A DNA stretch of 64,000 bases from Chloroflexota bacterium (GCA_003169735.1 PNAP01000010.1:1-64000); one strand, 5' to 3'; positions 37,806 to 47,355 are shown, numbered from the stretch's first letter. Made by a program: numbers and translations. The notes: generated by a model from the sequence alone, not told the origin.

Positions 37806-39281
37806 GTGCGAGAATGGCCGACGATCGTGAGTGACGCGCCGAGCCAACCGCTGACCAACGGCGCGCCCGGCTTCGACGCTGCGTCGCTCACCCGAGCCGT
37901 ACATGGCCGCGTCGTGATCCCGGGGCGTTCGCCGATCCGGGGCGGCTCGGTCGATTCGCGTCGCATCACCGCCGGTAGCTGTTTCTTCGCCCTGCCCGGT
38001 GAGAGGACCGACGGACACCGCTTCCTGGCCGAAGCGATCGCGGCCGGTGCCGCGGCGCTCGTCGTGCGCGAGGATCGGATGCTGGATGCCGACGCGGCGC
38101 GGGTTGCCAATGAAGCCGGTGGGCGGACCTCTGTCATCGCCGTCCCCGACGTCCTGCTCGCGTTGCAGGCGGCGGCCGTCGCCTGGCGCGATCGCTTCGA
38201 CCCGCTCGTCGTGGGCGTCACGGGATCACTCGCCAAGACGTCCACCAAGGAGCAGATCGCCGAGGTGCTCGCCGAGCGATGGAGCGTGCTGCGCAACGAG
38301 GGCAACGAGAACAACGAGATCGGCCTGCCGCTCACGCTTCTCCGACTCCTGCCGGAGCACCACGCCGCCGTCCTCGAGATGGGCATGTACGTCGAGGGCG
38401 ACATCGCGCTGCTGGCGCGCCTCGCACGCCCGAGCATCGGTGTCGTGACCGCGGTGCGTGGCACGCACCTGTCTCGCGCGGGCTCGATCGAGGCGGTCGC
38501 CCGCGGCAAGGGCGAGCTCATCGACGCGCTGCCGGCCGGCGGCACCGCCATCCTGAACGCCGACGACGAGCGCGTCCTGGCGATGCGGGACCGGACCACC
38601 GCGCGGGTCCTCACCTACGGCTTGACCGGCCGGCCCGACGTGACGGCTGATGGCGTGGAGTCGCTGGCCGAGGCGGGCATGCGCTTCACGCTCCGGACGC
38701 CGAGCGGCAGCATCGCCGTCGAGACCGCCGCGCTGGGTCGCCATAGCGTGCACAACGCGCTGGCCGCGGCCGCGGTCGGGCTGACTGCCGGCTTCGATCT
38801 TCCGACCATCGCGAGCGGCCTGCGAGGCGGCTTTCATGCGCCGCATCGGACAGCGCTGGTGCGGGCCGGGGAGTGGCGCATCCTCGACGACAGCTACAAC
38901 GCCGCACCCGATTCGATGATCGCGGCGCTGGGATTGCTGGCCTCGCTGCCCGGCCGCCGGATCGCGGTTCTCGGCGAGATGCTGGAACTCGGCGATGCCG
39001 CGGAGGCGGCACACATCGAGGTCGGGCGCGACGCGGGCAGGCTGGCTGACCGCCTCGTGGTCGTTGGCGAGGGCGCGATCGGGATCGCTCAGGGGGCGCG
39101 CGAGGCCGGCATGATGCCCGAGGCTGTCAGCGTCGTCGCCGACCGAGACGCCGCTCTCGAGCTGTTGCTGCGGATCCTTCGGCCGCAGGACGCCATCCTC
39201 GTCAAGGCGTCGCGCGGCATCGCCCTCGAACTGCTGGTCGATGCGCTGGTCGCCGCTGGCGGCGACCCGGTACGCGCGTGA
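37806..39281 (+). CDS. murF: UDP-N-acetylmuramoyl-tripeptide-D-alanyl-D-alanine ligase MurF
   Basis: 491 aa from GTG 37806; GTG 37827 is an alternative. Adds D-Ala-D-Ala to the UDP-MurNAc-tripeptide. Three Mur-ligase domains: GGSVDSRRITAGSCFFALPGERTDGHRFLAEAIAAGA N-domain, the ATP loop, and the C-domain ILDDSYNAAPDSMIAAL ... LGEMLELGDAAEAAHIEVG. The ATP loop reads GVTGSLAKTSTKE, where the usual GxxGKT(T) glycine is alanine; EMGMYVEGDIALLARLARP is normal. It follows ftsI by 7 nt. No murE precedes it. Confidence 0.9.
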   Translation: MREWPTIVSDAPSQPLTNGAPGFDAASLTRAVHGRVVIPGRSPIRGGSVDSRRITAGSCFFALPGERTDGHRFLAEAIAAGAAALVVREDRMLDADAARVANEAGGRTSVIAVPDVLLALQAAAVAWRDRFDPLVVGVTGSLAKTSTKEQIAEVLAERWSVLRNEGNENNEIGLPLTLLRLLPEHHAAVLEMGMYVEGDIALLARLARPSIGVVTAVRGTHLSRAGSIEAVARGKGELIDALPAGGTAILNADDERVLAMRDRTTARVLTYGLTGRPDVTADGVESLAEAGMRFTLRTPSGSIAVETAALGRHSVHNALAAAAVGLTAGFDLPTIASGLRGGFHAPHRTALVRAGEWRILDDSYNAAPDSMIAALGLLASLPGRRIAVLGEMLELGDAAEAAHIEVGRDAGRLADRLVVVGEGAIGIAQGAREAGMMPEAVSVVADRDAALELLLRILRPQDAILVKASRGIALELLVDALVAAGGDPVRA

Positions 39282-39298
39282 CGCGCGTGACGCGCGTC
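39272..39298 (+). repeat. Three tandem 9-mers at the end of murF
   Basis: ACGCGCGTG x2 then ACGCGCGTC; spans the murF stop codon. Probably a slippage-type microrepeat. Confidence 0.6.
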
Positions 39299-39321
39299 CA
39301 GCTCGCGATGGGCCACGGGCG

Positions 39322-40311
39322 ATGAGCGGCACCGAGAACATCGTCCAGGCGCTCCTGTTGGCCTTCGCGCTGGTGGTCATCACCATGCCCGCCTTCATGC
39401 GCCTGCTGCGCCGCCTCGGCTTCGGCAAACGCATCCGTCTCGAGGGTCCGCAGAGCCACCTGGTGAAGGAGGGCACGCCGACCATGGGCGGGCTGCTCAT
39501 CATCGGCGTCGCTGGCGGGGTGGCGATGCTGGTGGAGCTGCTCGGTGGCCGCTTCGTGGACGGCTCGACCTTCGCTCCGTTGGCCACGCTTGCCCTCGTC
39601 GGCCTGCTCGGAGCCGTGGACGACTACCTGAATGCGCGGACCGGGCAGGGCATCCGCGTACGCCAGAAGCTGCTGTGGCAGACCGCCGTGGCCGGCTACG
39701 CCGCCTTCCAGATCCAGCAGACATACGACATCCACCATCTGCTGGTGCCATTCGTCGGCTCGGTCGAGGTCGCACCCATCCTGTACGTCCTGTTCGCCGC
39801 GTTCGCCATCATCGCCACGAGCAACAGCGTCAACATCACCGATGGCCTCGACGGCCTCGCCGGCGGGACGCTCATCTTCGCGTTCATCGGCTACATGATC
39901 ATCGCCGCCGTGAACGGCCAGCCGAACCTGGCCGTGCTGTGCGCGCTGATCATCGGCGCGCTGCTCGGCTTCCTCTGGTTCAACGTCCACCCGGCGCAGG
40001 TCTTCATGGGCGACGCCGGTTCGCTGGCCCTCGGCGCGACGCTGGCGGTCGTCGGGCTCATCTCTGACCAGATCCTGCTGTTACCGCTCATCGGCCTGAT
40101 CTTCGTGGTCGAGACGGGCTCCGACCTGGTCCAGATCCTCAACTACCGCCTGACCGGTCGGCGCATCTTCCGAATGGCGCCGCTGCATCACCACTTCGAG
40201 CTGGCCGGATGGGACGAGGAGAAGATCACCGTCCGCTTCTGGATCGTCGGCGTCCTATCGGCGATGCTCGGCGTGGTCGTCTTCGTCGCCAGCCGCAATT
40301 TCCACGCATGA
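39322..40311 (+). CDS. mraY: Phospho-N-acetylmuramoyl-pentapeptide-transferase MraY
   Basis: 329 aa from ATG 39322. Polytopic membrane enzyme that makes lipid I from UDP-MurNAc-pentapeptide and undecaprenyl phosphate. About ten helices. Signature regions: KEGTPTMGGLLII, GAVDDYLNAR (Asp pair), SVNITDGLDGLAGGT and FMGDAGSLALG, then RMAPLHHHFELAGWDEEKI with the HHH motif. Confidence 0.95.
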   Translation: MSGTENIVQALLLAFALVVITMPAFMRLLRRLGFGKRIRLEGPQSHLVKEGTPTMGGLLIIGVAGGVAMLVELLGGRFVDGSTFAPLATLALVGLLGAVDDYLNARTGQGIRVRQKLLWQTAVAGYAAFQIQQTYDIHHLLVPFVGSVEVAPILYVLFAAFAIIATSNSVNITDGLDGLAGGTLIFAFIGYMIIAAVNGQPNLAVLCALIIGALLGFLWFNVHPAQVFMGDAGSLALGATLAVVGLISDQILLLPLIGLIFVVETGSDLVQILNYRLTGRRIFRMAPLHHHFELAGWDEEKITVRFWIVGVLSAMLGVVVFVASRNFHA

Positions 40312-41882
40312 CCGCCGCCGTGGAGCCCGTCCGACCGTTGGCCGACACGCCGCCCATCGACCTCGACACCATGACGCTCGATTCGTTTGCCGGCCGACCG
40401 GTGGCCGTGCTCGGCCTGGCGCGCAGTGGCGTCGCCCTGGCACGGTTCCTGGTCGACCGTGGAGCGCGGATGACCGTCTACGACGGCCGTCCGGCGGCAG
40501 AGCTTGCGCGCTCGATCGAGGCGCTCGGTGATCGACGCGTGAGGCTTCTGCTCGGCCCGGAGGTGGCACCCGACGAAGCACTCCGCGACCAGGCGCTGGT
40601 CTGCACGTCGCCCTCGGTCAGCAGCCGCTACCCGACCACCGAGCCGCGGCTGCGCGAGGCGCTCGGCCGGCTCGAAGCCGAGGGACGCGTGCCGGTGGTC
40701 AGCGAGATCGACCTCTTCCTGCGGCTGTGCCCCTCGACGACCATAGGCGTCACCGGGACCAAGGGCAAGACGACGACATCGTCGTTCATCGCCGCGGTGC
40801 TGGCGGCCGGTCCCGACCCGGTCATCCTCGGTGGCAACATCGGGACGCCGCTCGTCGAGCGGCTGCCCGAGCTGACCGCGCGCCACCGGGTCGTGCTCGA
40901 GCTCTCCGAGCTGCAACTGCCGACCATGTCGCGCGGCACGGACGTCGCCGTCTACACCCACGTCACGGCCGATCACCTCGACCGTCACGGCTCGCTGGAG
41001 GCGTATCGGGCCGCGAAGCGGCGCCTCGTGGAACTGCTCCCCGACGACGGTACGCTCGTCCTGAACGGCGAGGATCCGGTCACGGCGCCGTACGCGGAGC
41101 TGCGGCCGGCCGGCGCCGCGCTGGTGCGCTATCGCCGCCAGCCACCGGAGCGCGGCGAGATCGGCGTGGCCGACGGCTGGATCGTCGCCGACACCGAGCG
41201 CTTCAGCGGCCCCATCATGCCCATCGCGGAACTGCTCATCCCCGGGGAGCACAACCTAAGCAACGCGGCCGCGGCCGCGGCCGTCGGGCTCCTGTTCGGC
41301 ATCGCCCCCGACGCCATCCGGGCCGCGATGGCCGGGTTCCGCGGTGTCGAGCATCGCCTCGAGACGGTCGCCACGCTCGACGGTGTCCGATTCGTCAACG
41401 ACTCGATGGGCACGCAACCCGACGCCGTCATCGCCGCATTGCGCAGCTTCGCCCCGCCCATCGTGCTCATCGCCGGTGGGCGCGCCAAGGATCTGCCCAT
41501 CGACGAGCTGGCCGGCGTGGTCGCCGCGCGGGCTGCTGCGGCAGTCTTCATCGGCGAGAGTGGGCCGCGCCTCGAGGAGGCGTTCCGGCGGGCGGGCATG
41601 CGCCACACCGAGTTCGCCGCCGATCTGCCGGCCGCCGTCACCCGCGCCGACGCCATCGCCCATGAGCTTCTCGGAGGCGGCGCGCCGAGCCCCGCCACGG
41701 TGCTGATGAGCCCCGCCGCGGCGAGCTTCGACATGTTCGAGGACTACGCCGTCCGCGGCCGCGTCTTCAAGACGGCCGTCGCCGCCCTCGCCGCCGCTCG
41801 GGCGAGCGTCGCCGCGGCCGGGAAACGGTCCCCGACCGACGCCGGCACGGCCCCCGATGGCCGACGCCCGGAGCGGCCATGA
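40308..41882 (+). CDS. murD: UDP-N-acetylmuramoylalanine-D-glutamate ligase MurD
   Basis: 524 aa; ATG overlaps the mraY stop (ATGA). Adds D-Glu to UDP-MurNAc-L-Ala. N-terminal Rossmann domain (PVAVLGLARSGVALARFLVDRGARMTVYD), ATP loop GVTGTKGKTTTSSFI, GGNIGTPLVERL, HVTADHLDRHGSLEAY, and FRGVEHRLETVATLDGVRFV. The NDS(K)AT-type motif reads NDSMGTQPDAV. About 70 residues longer than E. coli MurD owing to a long first segment and an Ala-rich tail. It overlaps ftsW by 4 nt. Confidence 0.92.
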   Translation: MTAAVEPVRPLADTPPIDLDTMTLDSFAGRPVAVLGLARSGVALARFLVDRGARMTVYDGRPAAELARSIEALGDRRVRLLLGPEVAPDEALRDQALVCTSPSVSSRYPTTEPRLREALGRLEAEGRVPVVSEIDLFLRLCPSTTIGVTGTKGKTTTSSFIAAVLAAGPDPVILGGNIGTPLVERLPELTARHRVVLELSELQLPTMSRGTDVAVYTHVTADHLDRHGSLEAYRAAKRRLVELLPDDGTLVLNGEDPVTAPYAELRPAGAALVRYRRQPPERGEIGVADGWIVADTERFSGPIMPIAELLIPGEHNLSNAAAAAAVGLLFGIAPDAIRAAMAGFRGVEHRLETVATLDGVRFVNDSMGTQPDAVIAALRSFAPPIVLIAGGRAKDLPIDELAGVVAARAAAAVFIGESGPRLEEAFRRAGMRHTEFAADLPAAVTRADAIAHELLGGGAPSPATVLMSPAAASFDMFEDYAVRGRVFKTAVAALAAARASVAAAGKRSPTDAGTAPDGRRPERP

Positions 41883-43237
41883 CCGCCCGTCCAGAGCCCG
41901 TCCGGCGTCGGCTGGTGCTGCCGCGCGTGCCGCTCGCCGGGCCGGTGGCACGCCCGGCGGCGGCCCTCGTCGCACCAGTGCGGCGCGACGCGTCGTCCGG
42001 TGGCAAGTCACGCGTCGCACGCGGGCCGCAACGTGAGCGCCACGAGCCCGACTACCTGGTGCTCCTCCTGGTCGCCGCGCTCACCGCCGTCGGCCTGTTG
42101 ATGATCTACTCGAGCTCCGGCGTCCATGCCGCGATCACCACCGGTGGCGACCCATTCGTCGCCGTCGCGCCGCAGATCTGCTGGTCGCTGCTGGGCATCG
42201 TCGCGCTCGTGCTGATGATGCGCCTCGACTACCGCTACCTGCGGCTGATGTCCGTGCCGGTGTACGGCGTGGCCATCGTCCTGCTCGTCATCGTCCTTTC
42301 GCCCGGCATCGGCCCCATCAAACCCATCGAGATCGGCGGCTCCACGCGTTGGCTGCAGATCGGCCCGCTGCCATCGATGCATCCGGCCGAGTTCGCCAAA
42401 CTGGCGCTCGTCATCTACCTCGCGCACTGGCTGGCAAAGCGCGGTACGCAGAGCGCCAGCCTCGTCCACGGCATGATCCCGTTCCTCATCATCAGCGGCC
42501 TGTGCCTCGGCCTGGTCGCTCTCGAGCCGGACCTCGGCACGACCGGCGTGCTGACGCTGACCGCCTTCACGATGTTCTTCGTGGCCGGCGCGAGCCTCTG
42601 GCAGCTGGCGTTGGTGGCGCCGGTCGGGCTCGCCGGTCTCGCCGCGTTCATCGCCACATCGGCCTACCAGATGGATCGCATCCGCAGCTTCCTCGACCCG
42701 TGGGCGTATCGGCTCGAAGGTGGCTTCCAGACCGTGCAGGGCCTGCTCTCGCTCGGGCTGGGCGGCCTGTTCGGGACCGGCCTGGGGCAGAGCCAATTGC
42801 CCGGCGGCCTGGACCTGCCGAACAGCGACAATGACTTCATCTTCGCCATCATCGGCCAGGAGTTCGGGTTCATCGGAGCAAGCCTGGTCATCGCCCTCTT
42901 CCTGTTCCTGGCCTATCGCGGCGTGCGCATCGCCCTCGCCGCGCCCGACACCTTCGGCGCCCTGCTGGCCACCGGCATCACCGCCTGGTTGACGTTCCAG
43001 GCGCTCATCAACATCGCGGTGGTCATCAACCTCCTGCCCATCACCGGCATCCCGCTGCCGTTCGTGAGCGACGGTGGCTCGTCGCTCGTCGTCAGCTTCG
43101 CGGCGGTCGGTATCCTCCTATCCATCTCGCGAGAAACGCAGCCTCGAGGCACATGGAACGATGCGGATCCTGATCGCGGCCGGGGGTACGGGCGGCCACA
43201 TCTACCCAGCCCTCGCGGTGCTGCGGTCCCTCGCTGA
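41879..43237 (+). CDS. ftsW: Peptidoglycan glycosyltransferase FtsW
   Basis: 452 aa. SEDS-family polymerase acting with FtsI at the septum. A basic, Pro-rich ~58-residue cytoplasmic leader precedes about ten helices. Family markers: GLLMIYSSSG near the first helix, GGSTRWLQIGPLPSMHPAEFAKLALVIYLA, ALEPDLGTTGVLTL (the conserved LEPDxGT aspartate), LDPWAYRLEGGFQTVQGLLSLGLGG, NSDNDFIFAIIGQEFGFIG and GIPLPFVSDGGSS. The frame runs 77 nt into murG, which adds an untypical Arg-rich tail. Confidence 0.95.
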   Translation: MTARPEPVRRRLVLPRVPLAGPVARPAAALVAPVRRDASSGGKSRVARGPQRERHEPDYLVLLLVAALTAVGLLMIYSSSGVHAAITTGGDPFVAVAPQICWSLLGIVALVLMMRLDYRYLRLMSVPVYGVAIVLLVIVLSPGIGPIKPIEIGGSTRWLQIGPLPSMHPAEFAKLALVIYLAHWLAKRGTQSASLVHGMIPFLIISGLCLGLVALEPDLGTTGVLTLTAFTMFFVAGASLWQLALVAPVGLAGLAAFIATSAYQMDRIRSFLDPWAYRLEGGFQTVQGLLSLGLGGLFGTGLGQSQLPGGLDLPNSDNDFIFAIIGQEFGFIGASLVIALFLFLAYRGVRIALAAPDTFGALLATGITAWLTFQALINIAVVINLLPITGIPLPFVSDGGSSLVVSFAAVGILLSISRETQPRGTWNDADPDRGRGYGRPHLPSPRGAAVPR

Positions 43238-44303
43238 CCAGGTCGACGATCTCGACATCCAGTGGCTCGGGGGACACCGCGGCATCGAATCGAGCATCGT
43301 CCCGGGCGCCGGATACGAGCTCGATCGGCTCTGGCTGCGCTCGCTCCGGACGGTCGACCTCTCCTATCACACGGTGGCCGACCCGCTGCGCCTGGTGGCG
43401 TCCGTGCCGCAGGCGGCGGCGCTGCTGGCCCGGTTCCGCCCGCGTGCCATCTTCACCACCGGCGGGTACGTGGCCGTGCCGGTGCTCACCGCCGCCGCGG
43501 CCGGCCGCATCCCGTCGCTGCTCTGGGAAGGCAATCGGCTGGCCGGCCGGAGCGTCCGCGCCACGGCGCGCATGGCGACCGCCATCGCGGTCACCTTCGA
43601 GGAGACGTGCCGGTCGCTGCCGGGTCGCTGTTTCGTGACGGGCACGCCCATCCGGCCGATGTCCGGCATCGATCGCGCTGAGGCTCGGGCCCGGCTCGCG
43701 CTCTCGGCGGAACTGCCGACCCTGCTCGTCTTCGGTGGCTCGCAGGCGGTCCGGCGGCTCAACGATGCGGTGGCCGACGCGCTGCCCAAGCTGCTCGAAC
43801 GGGCGAACGTCGTCCATCTGACCGGCGAATCGTCGTACGCGGAGGCGCTCCGGCGTCGGGAGGCGCTGCCGCTCGAACGACGGGCGCGGTATCGGCCGTT
43901 CCCATTCCTGCGCGACGAGATGGCCGATGCGCTTGTGGCGGCCGACCTGTTGATCGGTCGTGCCGGTTCCTCCACGCTGGCCGAGGCGACGGCGGTGGGG
44001 CTGCCGATGGTCGTCGTTCCGTATCCCCATGCCGCCGCGCACCAGGTCGCGAACGCCCTTGGCCTGGTCGCGGCCGGCGCCGCGCAGCTCATCGCCGACG
44101 AGGACTTCGACGGACCAGCGTTGCTCCGGGCGAGCGCCATCCTCGACGACGGGCCGGCCTTGGCGGCGATGTCGGCCGCGAGTCGGGCGCTCGGCCGGCC
44201 GGGTGCCGCGCGCGCCACCGCCGAGCTGCTGCTCGCCCTGGCCGAGCACCGCCCGCTCGCGTCGCCGGAGCGCGTCGAGCGGCTCGCCCGGGAGGCCGCG
44301 TGA
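43161..44303 (+). CDS. murG: UDP-N-acetylglucosamine transferase MurG
   Basis: 380 aa from ATG 43161 (MRILIAAGGTGGHIYPALA), the start that gives the family N-terminus; it lies inside the 3' end of ftsW. Makes lipid II from lipid I. GT-B fold: AGGTGGH sugar-phosphate loop, RPRAIFTTGGYVAVPV, VTGTPIRP, LLVFGGSQAVRRLNDAVADAL, LIGRAGSSTLAEATAVGLPMVVVPYPHAAAHQVANA. Peripheral on the inner membrane face. Confidence 0.95.
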   Translation: MRILIAAGGTGGHIYPALAVLRSLADQVDDLDIQWLGGHRGIESSIVPGAGYELDRLWLRSLRTVDLSYHTVADPLRLVASVPQAAALLARFRPRAIFTTGGYVAVPVLTAAAAGRIPSLLWEGNRLAGRSVRATARMATAIAVTFEETCRSLPGRCFVTGTPIRPMSGIDRAEARARLALSAELPTLLVFGGSQAVRRLNDAVADALPKLLERANVVHLTGESSYAEALRRREALPLERRARYRPFPFLRDEMADALVAADLLIGRAGSSTLAEATAVGLPMVVVPYPHAAAHQVANALGLVAAGAAQLIADEDFDGPALLRASAILDDGPALAAMSAASRALGRPGAARATAELLLALAEHRPLASPERVERLAREAA

Positions 44304-45286
44304 CCGGCGCCACCACCGCGCGCCGGCTCGACGAGGCGGAAGCACTCCGCCTCGGCACGGAGATCCAGCGCCGCATCGGCGTCAAGACGTCGCGCCACGA
44401 ACCGCTGGCGCGCTTCACCACGATGCGCGTCGGCGGCCCGGCCGACCTTTTCGCGGAGATCCATAACCTCTTCGAGCTGCGGGCCATCGTCCGCTTCGCG
44501 CGCTCGCGCGACGTGCCGCTCTTCATCCTCGGGCGCGGTTCGGACCTGGTCATCAGCGACGCTGGCATGGGCGGTCTGGTCGTCCTCAACCGCGCGGAGC
44601 AGGTGCGCATCGAGGGCACCGTCTTCACGACCGATTCGGGCCTGCCGATGGCCAAGGCTGCGACGGTCACCAAGGACGCCGGCCTCTCCGGGCTCGAATT
44701 CGGGCTGGCCATCCCGGGCACCGTCGGTGGCGCCGTCTGGGCCAACGCCGGCGCCCACGAATCGGACGTCCAGACCATCCTCGTCGAGGCGAGTGTCATC
44801 GCCGCTGACGGCACCGAGGAGCGCCGGACCAGCGTCGAACTCGGCTTTGCCTACCGCGAATCGACCCTCAAGCACGCCGCGGAAGGTGTGCCGGAGGTGG
44901 TCACGTGGGCCAGCTTCCGGCTCGACCCGGCAGAACCCGCGGTCATCGCCGAACGCCTTGACGACATCCGCCGCTGGCGCCAGGCGCACCAGCCGCTGGG
45001 CATGCCGTCGGCGGGGAGCGTCTTCCGCAACCCATCGCCGGAGCTGTCGGCCGGCCGGATCATCGATGAGCTTGGCCTCAAGGGCCGCCGCATCGGCGGT
45101 GCATCGGTCAGCGAGAAGCATGCCAACTTCATCGTCAACGACGAGAAGGGCAGCGCGGCCGACGTCCGCAGCCTGGCCGAGGAGGTCCATGCGACGGTGC
45201 GGCGCGAGCGTGGCCTCGACCTTCGTTTCGAGATCGTCTTCGCCGGTGACTGGAGCGGCTGGGTCGACGGGGACGTGCCGGCGTGA
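44300..45286 (+). CDS. murB: UDP-N-acetylenolpyruvoylglucosamine reductase MurB
   Basis: 328 aa, GTG overlapping the murG stop (GTGA). FAD-dependent reduction of UDP-GlcNAc-enolpyruvate with NADPH. RFTTMRVGGPADLFAEI, ILGRGSDLVISD, GLSGLEFGLAIPGTVGGAVWANAGAH, AYRESTLK (the YRxS region of type II MurB), MPSAGSVFRNP with the catalytic serine, and HANFIVN near the end. Type II (no extra tyrosine loop), as in Gram-positives and Chloroflexota. Confidence 0.95.
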   Translation: MTGATTARRLDEAEALRLGTEIQRRIGVKTSRHEPLARFTTMRVGGPADLFAEIHNLFELRAIVRFARSRDVPLFILGRGSDLVISDAGMGGLVVLNRAEQVRIEGTVFTTDSGLPMAKAATVTKDAGLSGLEFGLAIPGTVGGAVWANAGAHESDVQTILVEASVIAADGTEERRTSVELGFAYRESTLKHAAEGVPEVVTWASFRLDPAEPAVIAERLDDIRRWRQAHQPLGMPSAGSVFRNPSPELSAGRIIDELGLKGRRIGGASVSEKHANFIVNDEKGSAADVRSLAEEVHATVRRERGLDLRFEIVFAGDWSGWVDGDVPA

Positions 45287-46404
45287 CCCGTCGCGCCGTC
45301 GCGGTGCTGCTCGGCGGTCCCTCCGCCGAACACGATGTCTCGCTCGTTTCCGGCCGCGCCATCGCCGAGGCGCTGACCGCGCGCGGACACACGGTCGAGG
45401 GATGGCTGATCGACCTCGACGCGCGCTGGTGGCGATTGCCGGATTCGGCCATGGATCGGAGCCGGGCGGCACGCGACTACGACGATCCGGCGGCGCTCGG
45501 AGCGGAGGGCCCGGTCGGCGCGGGAACGGCGCTCGAAGGACTCGCCGAGCGACACCCTCGACCGGTCGTCTTCATCGCCCTCCACGGGCCATACGGCGAG
45601 GACGGCACGGTCCAGGCGCTGTGCGAAGCGGCCGGCCTGACCTATACCGGCGCCGGCGTGGCGGCCTCGGCGGTGGGCATGGACAAGGCGCTCTTCAAGC
45701 GGCTGGTCGGCGCCCTCGGCCTACCGGTGCTGCCGTGGATCTCCATCGGCGCCGCCGAGTTCGCGGGCCATCGCGCTGCCGCGATCAGCCGACTCGAGAC
45801 GTTCGCCGCCGGCCTGCCCGATCCCCGCCTGATCATCAAGCCGAATTCGCTCGGTTCAAGCGTCGGCGTCTCGATCGTCCATCAGCCCGACGAACCGCCC
45901 GAGCTCGAATACGCCGTTGCGGAGGCATTCCGGTTCGACGACACGATCATCGCCGAGGCCTATCTCGCCGGCGCGCGCGAGCTCGAGGCCGGCGTCCTGG
46001 GCAACGCCACGGCCGATCTCGAGGTCCATGGGCCGGGTGAGATCTTCCCCGGCCACGAGTTCTACGACTACACGGCCAAGTACCAGGCCGGGCTCTCGCG
46101 CACGACCGGGCGCGCGGAACTCGAGCCCGAGGTTCGGGACCGTATCCGGGCGCTCGCCTCGGAGGCGTTCCTGGCCATCGGCGCGCAGGGCTTCGCGCGC
46201 GTCGACTTCCTGATGGGCGACGCGCATCTGTACATCTCGGAGATCAATACCATCCCGGGCTTCACGCCCATCAGCCTCTTTCCGGTCGTCTGTGCCGATG
46301 GTGGCTACGACTTCGGGGCGCTCGCTGAGCGGATCGTCGAGCTGGCGGTGTCGCGCCGGTCGCATCGCCCGAGCGGCCGCTTGACCCGCGCCGACCTGCC
46401 ATGA
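45283..46404 (+). CDS. ddl: D-alanine-D-alanine ligase
   Basis: 373 aa, GTG overlapping the murB stop. ATP-grasp enzyme joining two D-Ala. AVLLGGPSAEHDVSLVSGRAIAEAL, VFIALHGPYGEDGTVQ, YTGAGVAASAVGMDKALFK, LIIKPNSLGSSVGVSIV, the AYLAGARELEAGVLGN strand, and FARVDFLMGDAHLYISEINTIPGFTPISLFP. Slightly divergent EFYDYTAKYQAG omega-loop region is intact. D-Ala-D-lactate specificity is not suggested. Confidence 0.94.
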   Translation: MTRRAVAVLLGGPSAEHDVSLVSGRAIAEALTARGHTVEGWLIDLDARWWRLPDSAMDRSRAARDYDDPAALGAEGPVGAGTALEGLAERHPRPVVFIALHGPYGEDGTVQALCEAAGLTYTGAGVAASAVGMDKALFKRLVGALGLPVLPWISIGAAEFAGHRAAAISRLETFAAGLPDPRLIIKPNSLGSSVGVSIVHQPDEPPELEYAVAEAFRFDDTIIAEAYLAGARELEAGVLGNATADLEVHGPGEIFPGHEFYDYTAKYQAGLSRTTGRAELEPEVRDRIRALASEAFLAIGAQGFARVDFLMGDAHLYISEINTIPGFTPISLFPVVCADGGYDFGALAERIVELAVSRRSHRPSGRLTRADLP

Positions 46405-47276
46405 CACTGCCCGTCCGACCGCCCGCCACGCGGCGTCGCGGCCTGACCCTCGGTACGCCGGCGCCGATCCTTTCCGCCGTCCGCCTCGCCGCGGCGCTCG
46501 TCCTGATGCTCGTCGCGGGCATCTTCTACTGGCTGACATCCGCGCCGACGTTCTCGCTCGACCCGGCCAAGGTCGACCTGACCGGCTTCCATTACACCGA
46601 TCCGGCGGTCGCCCTCGCGGCAATGGGTCTCGGACCCGACGCACGCCCGAACCTCTTCCGGATCGATACCGGCGCCATGGCCTCCGCGCTGCGCGGGTTG
46701 CCGGCCGTCCAGTCCGCGGATGTCGCGGTCCGGCTGCCCGACCAGCTCGACGTGAGCATCACCGAACGGGTCCCGATCATGATCTGGCAGCACGGCGCGA
46801 CGCGGCTGCTGTCCGACATCGATGGCGACCTGTTCGCGCCGGCCACGGACGCGGACGCCCTGCCCGCCATCGACGACCAGCGTGGCGGCGAAGCCGACCC
46901 GGCGCCCGGCGCCACGCTCGCGCCGCTCGACCTGGAGGTGGCGCGAACGCTCAGCGCGATCACGCCGGCCGACCTCGGCAGTGACGCGACGACGCTCTCC
47001 CTGTCAGTGACCGACAGCGACGGCTGGGTCCTCGCAGCACCCGCCGGCTGGCGCGCCGTGTTCGGGTTCTACACGCCTGATCTGCGCCCGCCCTCGATGA
47101 TCGACGGCCAGGTGCAGTGCCTGGCGGCCCTCCTGGCGGCCGGTGAATCGAGTGTCGCGTCGGTGACGCTGGCGCTCAACGAGACCGATTGCGGTACCTA
47201 CCTGCCGAGGCCGAGCCCGTCCGCCTCGCCCCAACCGACGCGCGAGCGATCGCCTTCACCCACCAAACGCCCGTGA
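46401..47276 (+). CDS. ftsQ: Cell-division protein FtsQ (POTRA domain)
   Basis: 291 aa; ATG overlaps the ddl stop (ATGA). One membrane helix (LAAALVLMLVAGIFYWL) near residues 30-50, then a POTRA domain: VDLTGFHYTDPAVALAAMGLG ... NLFRIDTGAMASALRGLPAVQSADVAVRLPDQLDVSITERVP, a good match to FtsQ/DivIB, and a beta domain. The tail is Pro/Ser-rich. Scaffold of the septal complex. The gene is the last before the ftsA promoter gap. Confidence 0.88.
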   Translation: MTLPVRPPATRRRGLTLGTPAPILSAVRLAAALVLMLVAGIFYWLTSAPTFSLDPAKVDLTGFHYTDPAVALAAMGLGPDARPNLFRIDTGAMASALRGLPAVQSADVAVRLPDQLDVSITERVPIMIWQHGATRLLSDIDGDLFAPATDADALPAIDDQRGGEADPAPGATLAPLDLEVARTLSAITPADLGSDATTLSLSVTDSDGWVLAAPAGWRAVFGFYTPDLRPPSMIDGQVQCLAALLAAGESSVASVTLALNETDCGTYLPRPSPSASPQPTRERSPSPTKRP

Positions 47277-47355
47277 TGAACGTCCGGGCAGCGCATCGAA
47301 CACAATGGTCGTGAGCCGCGGCCGGATGCCCGCGGCGATGAGTGGAAGGGGAGTC

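Noticed and set aside
39272-39298. Tandem 9-mers at the murF end as a CRISPR-like or regulatory array
   Set aside because: Only three short units without spacers; consistent with replication slippage.
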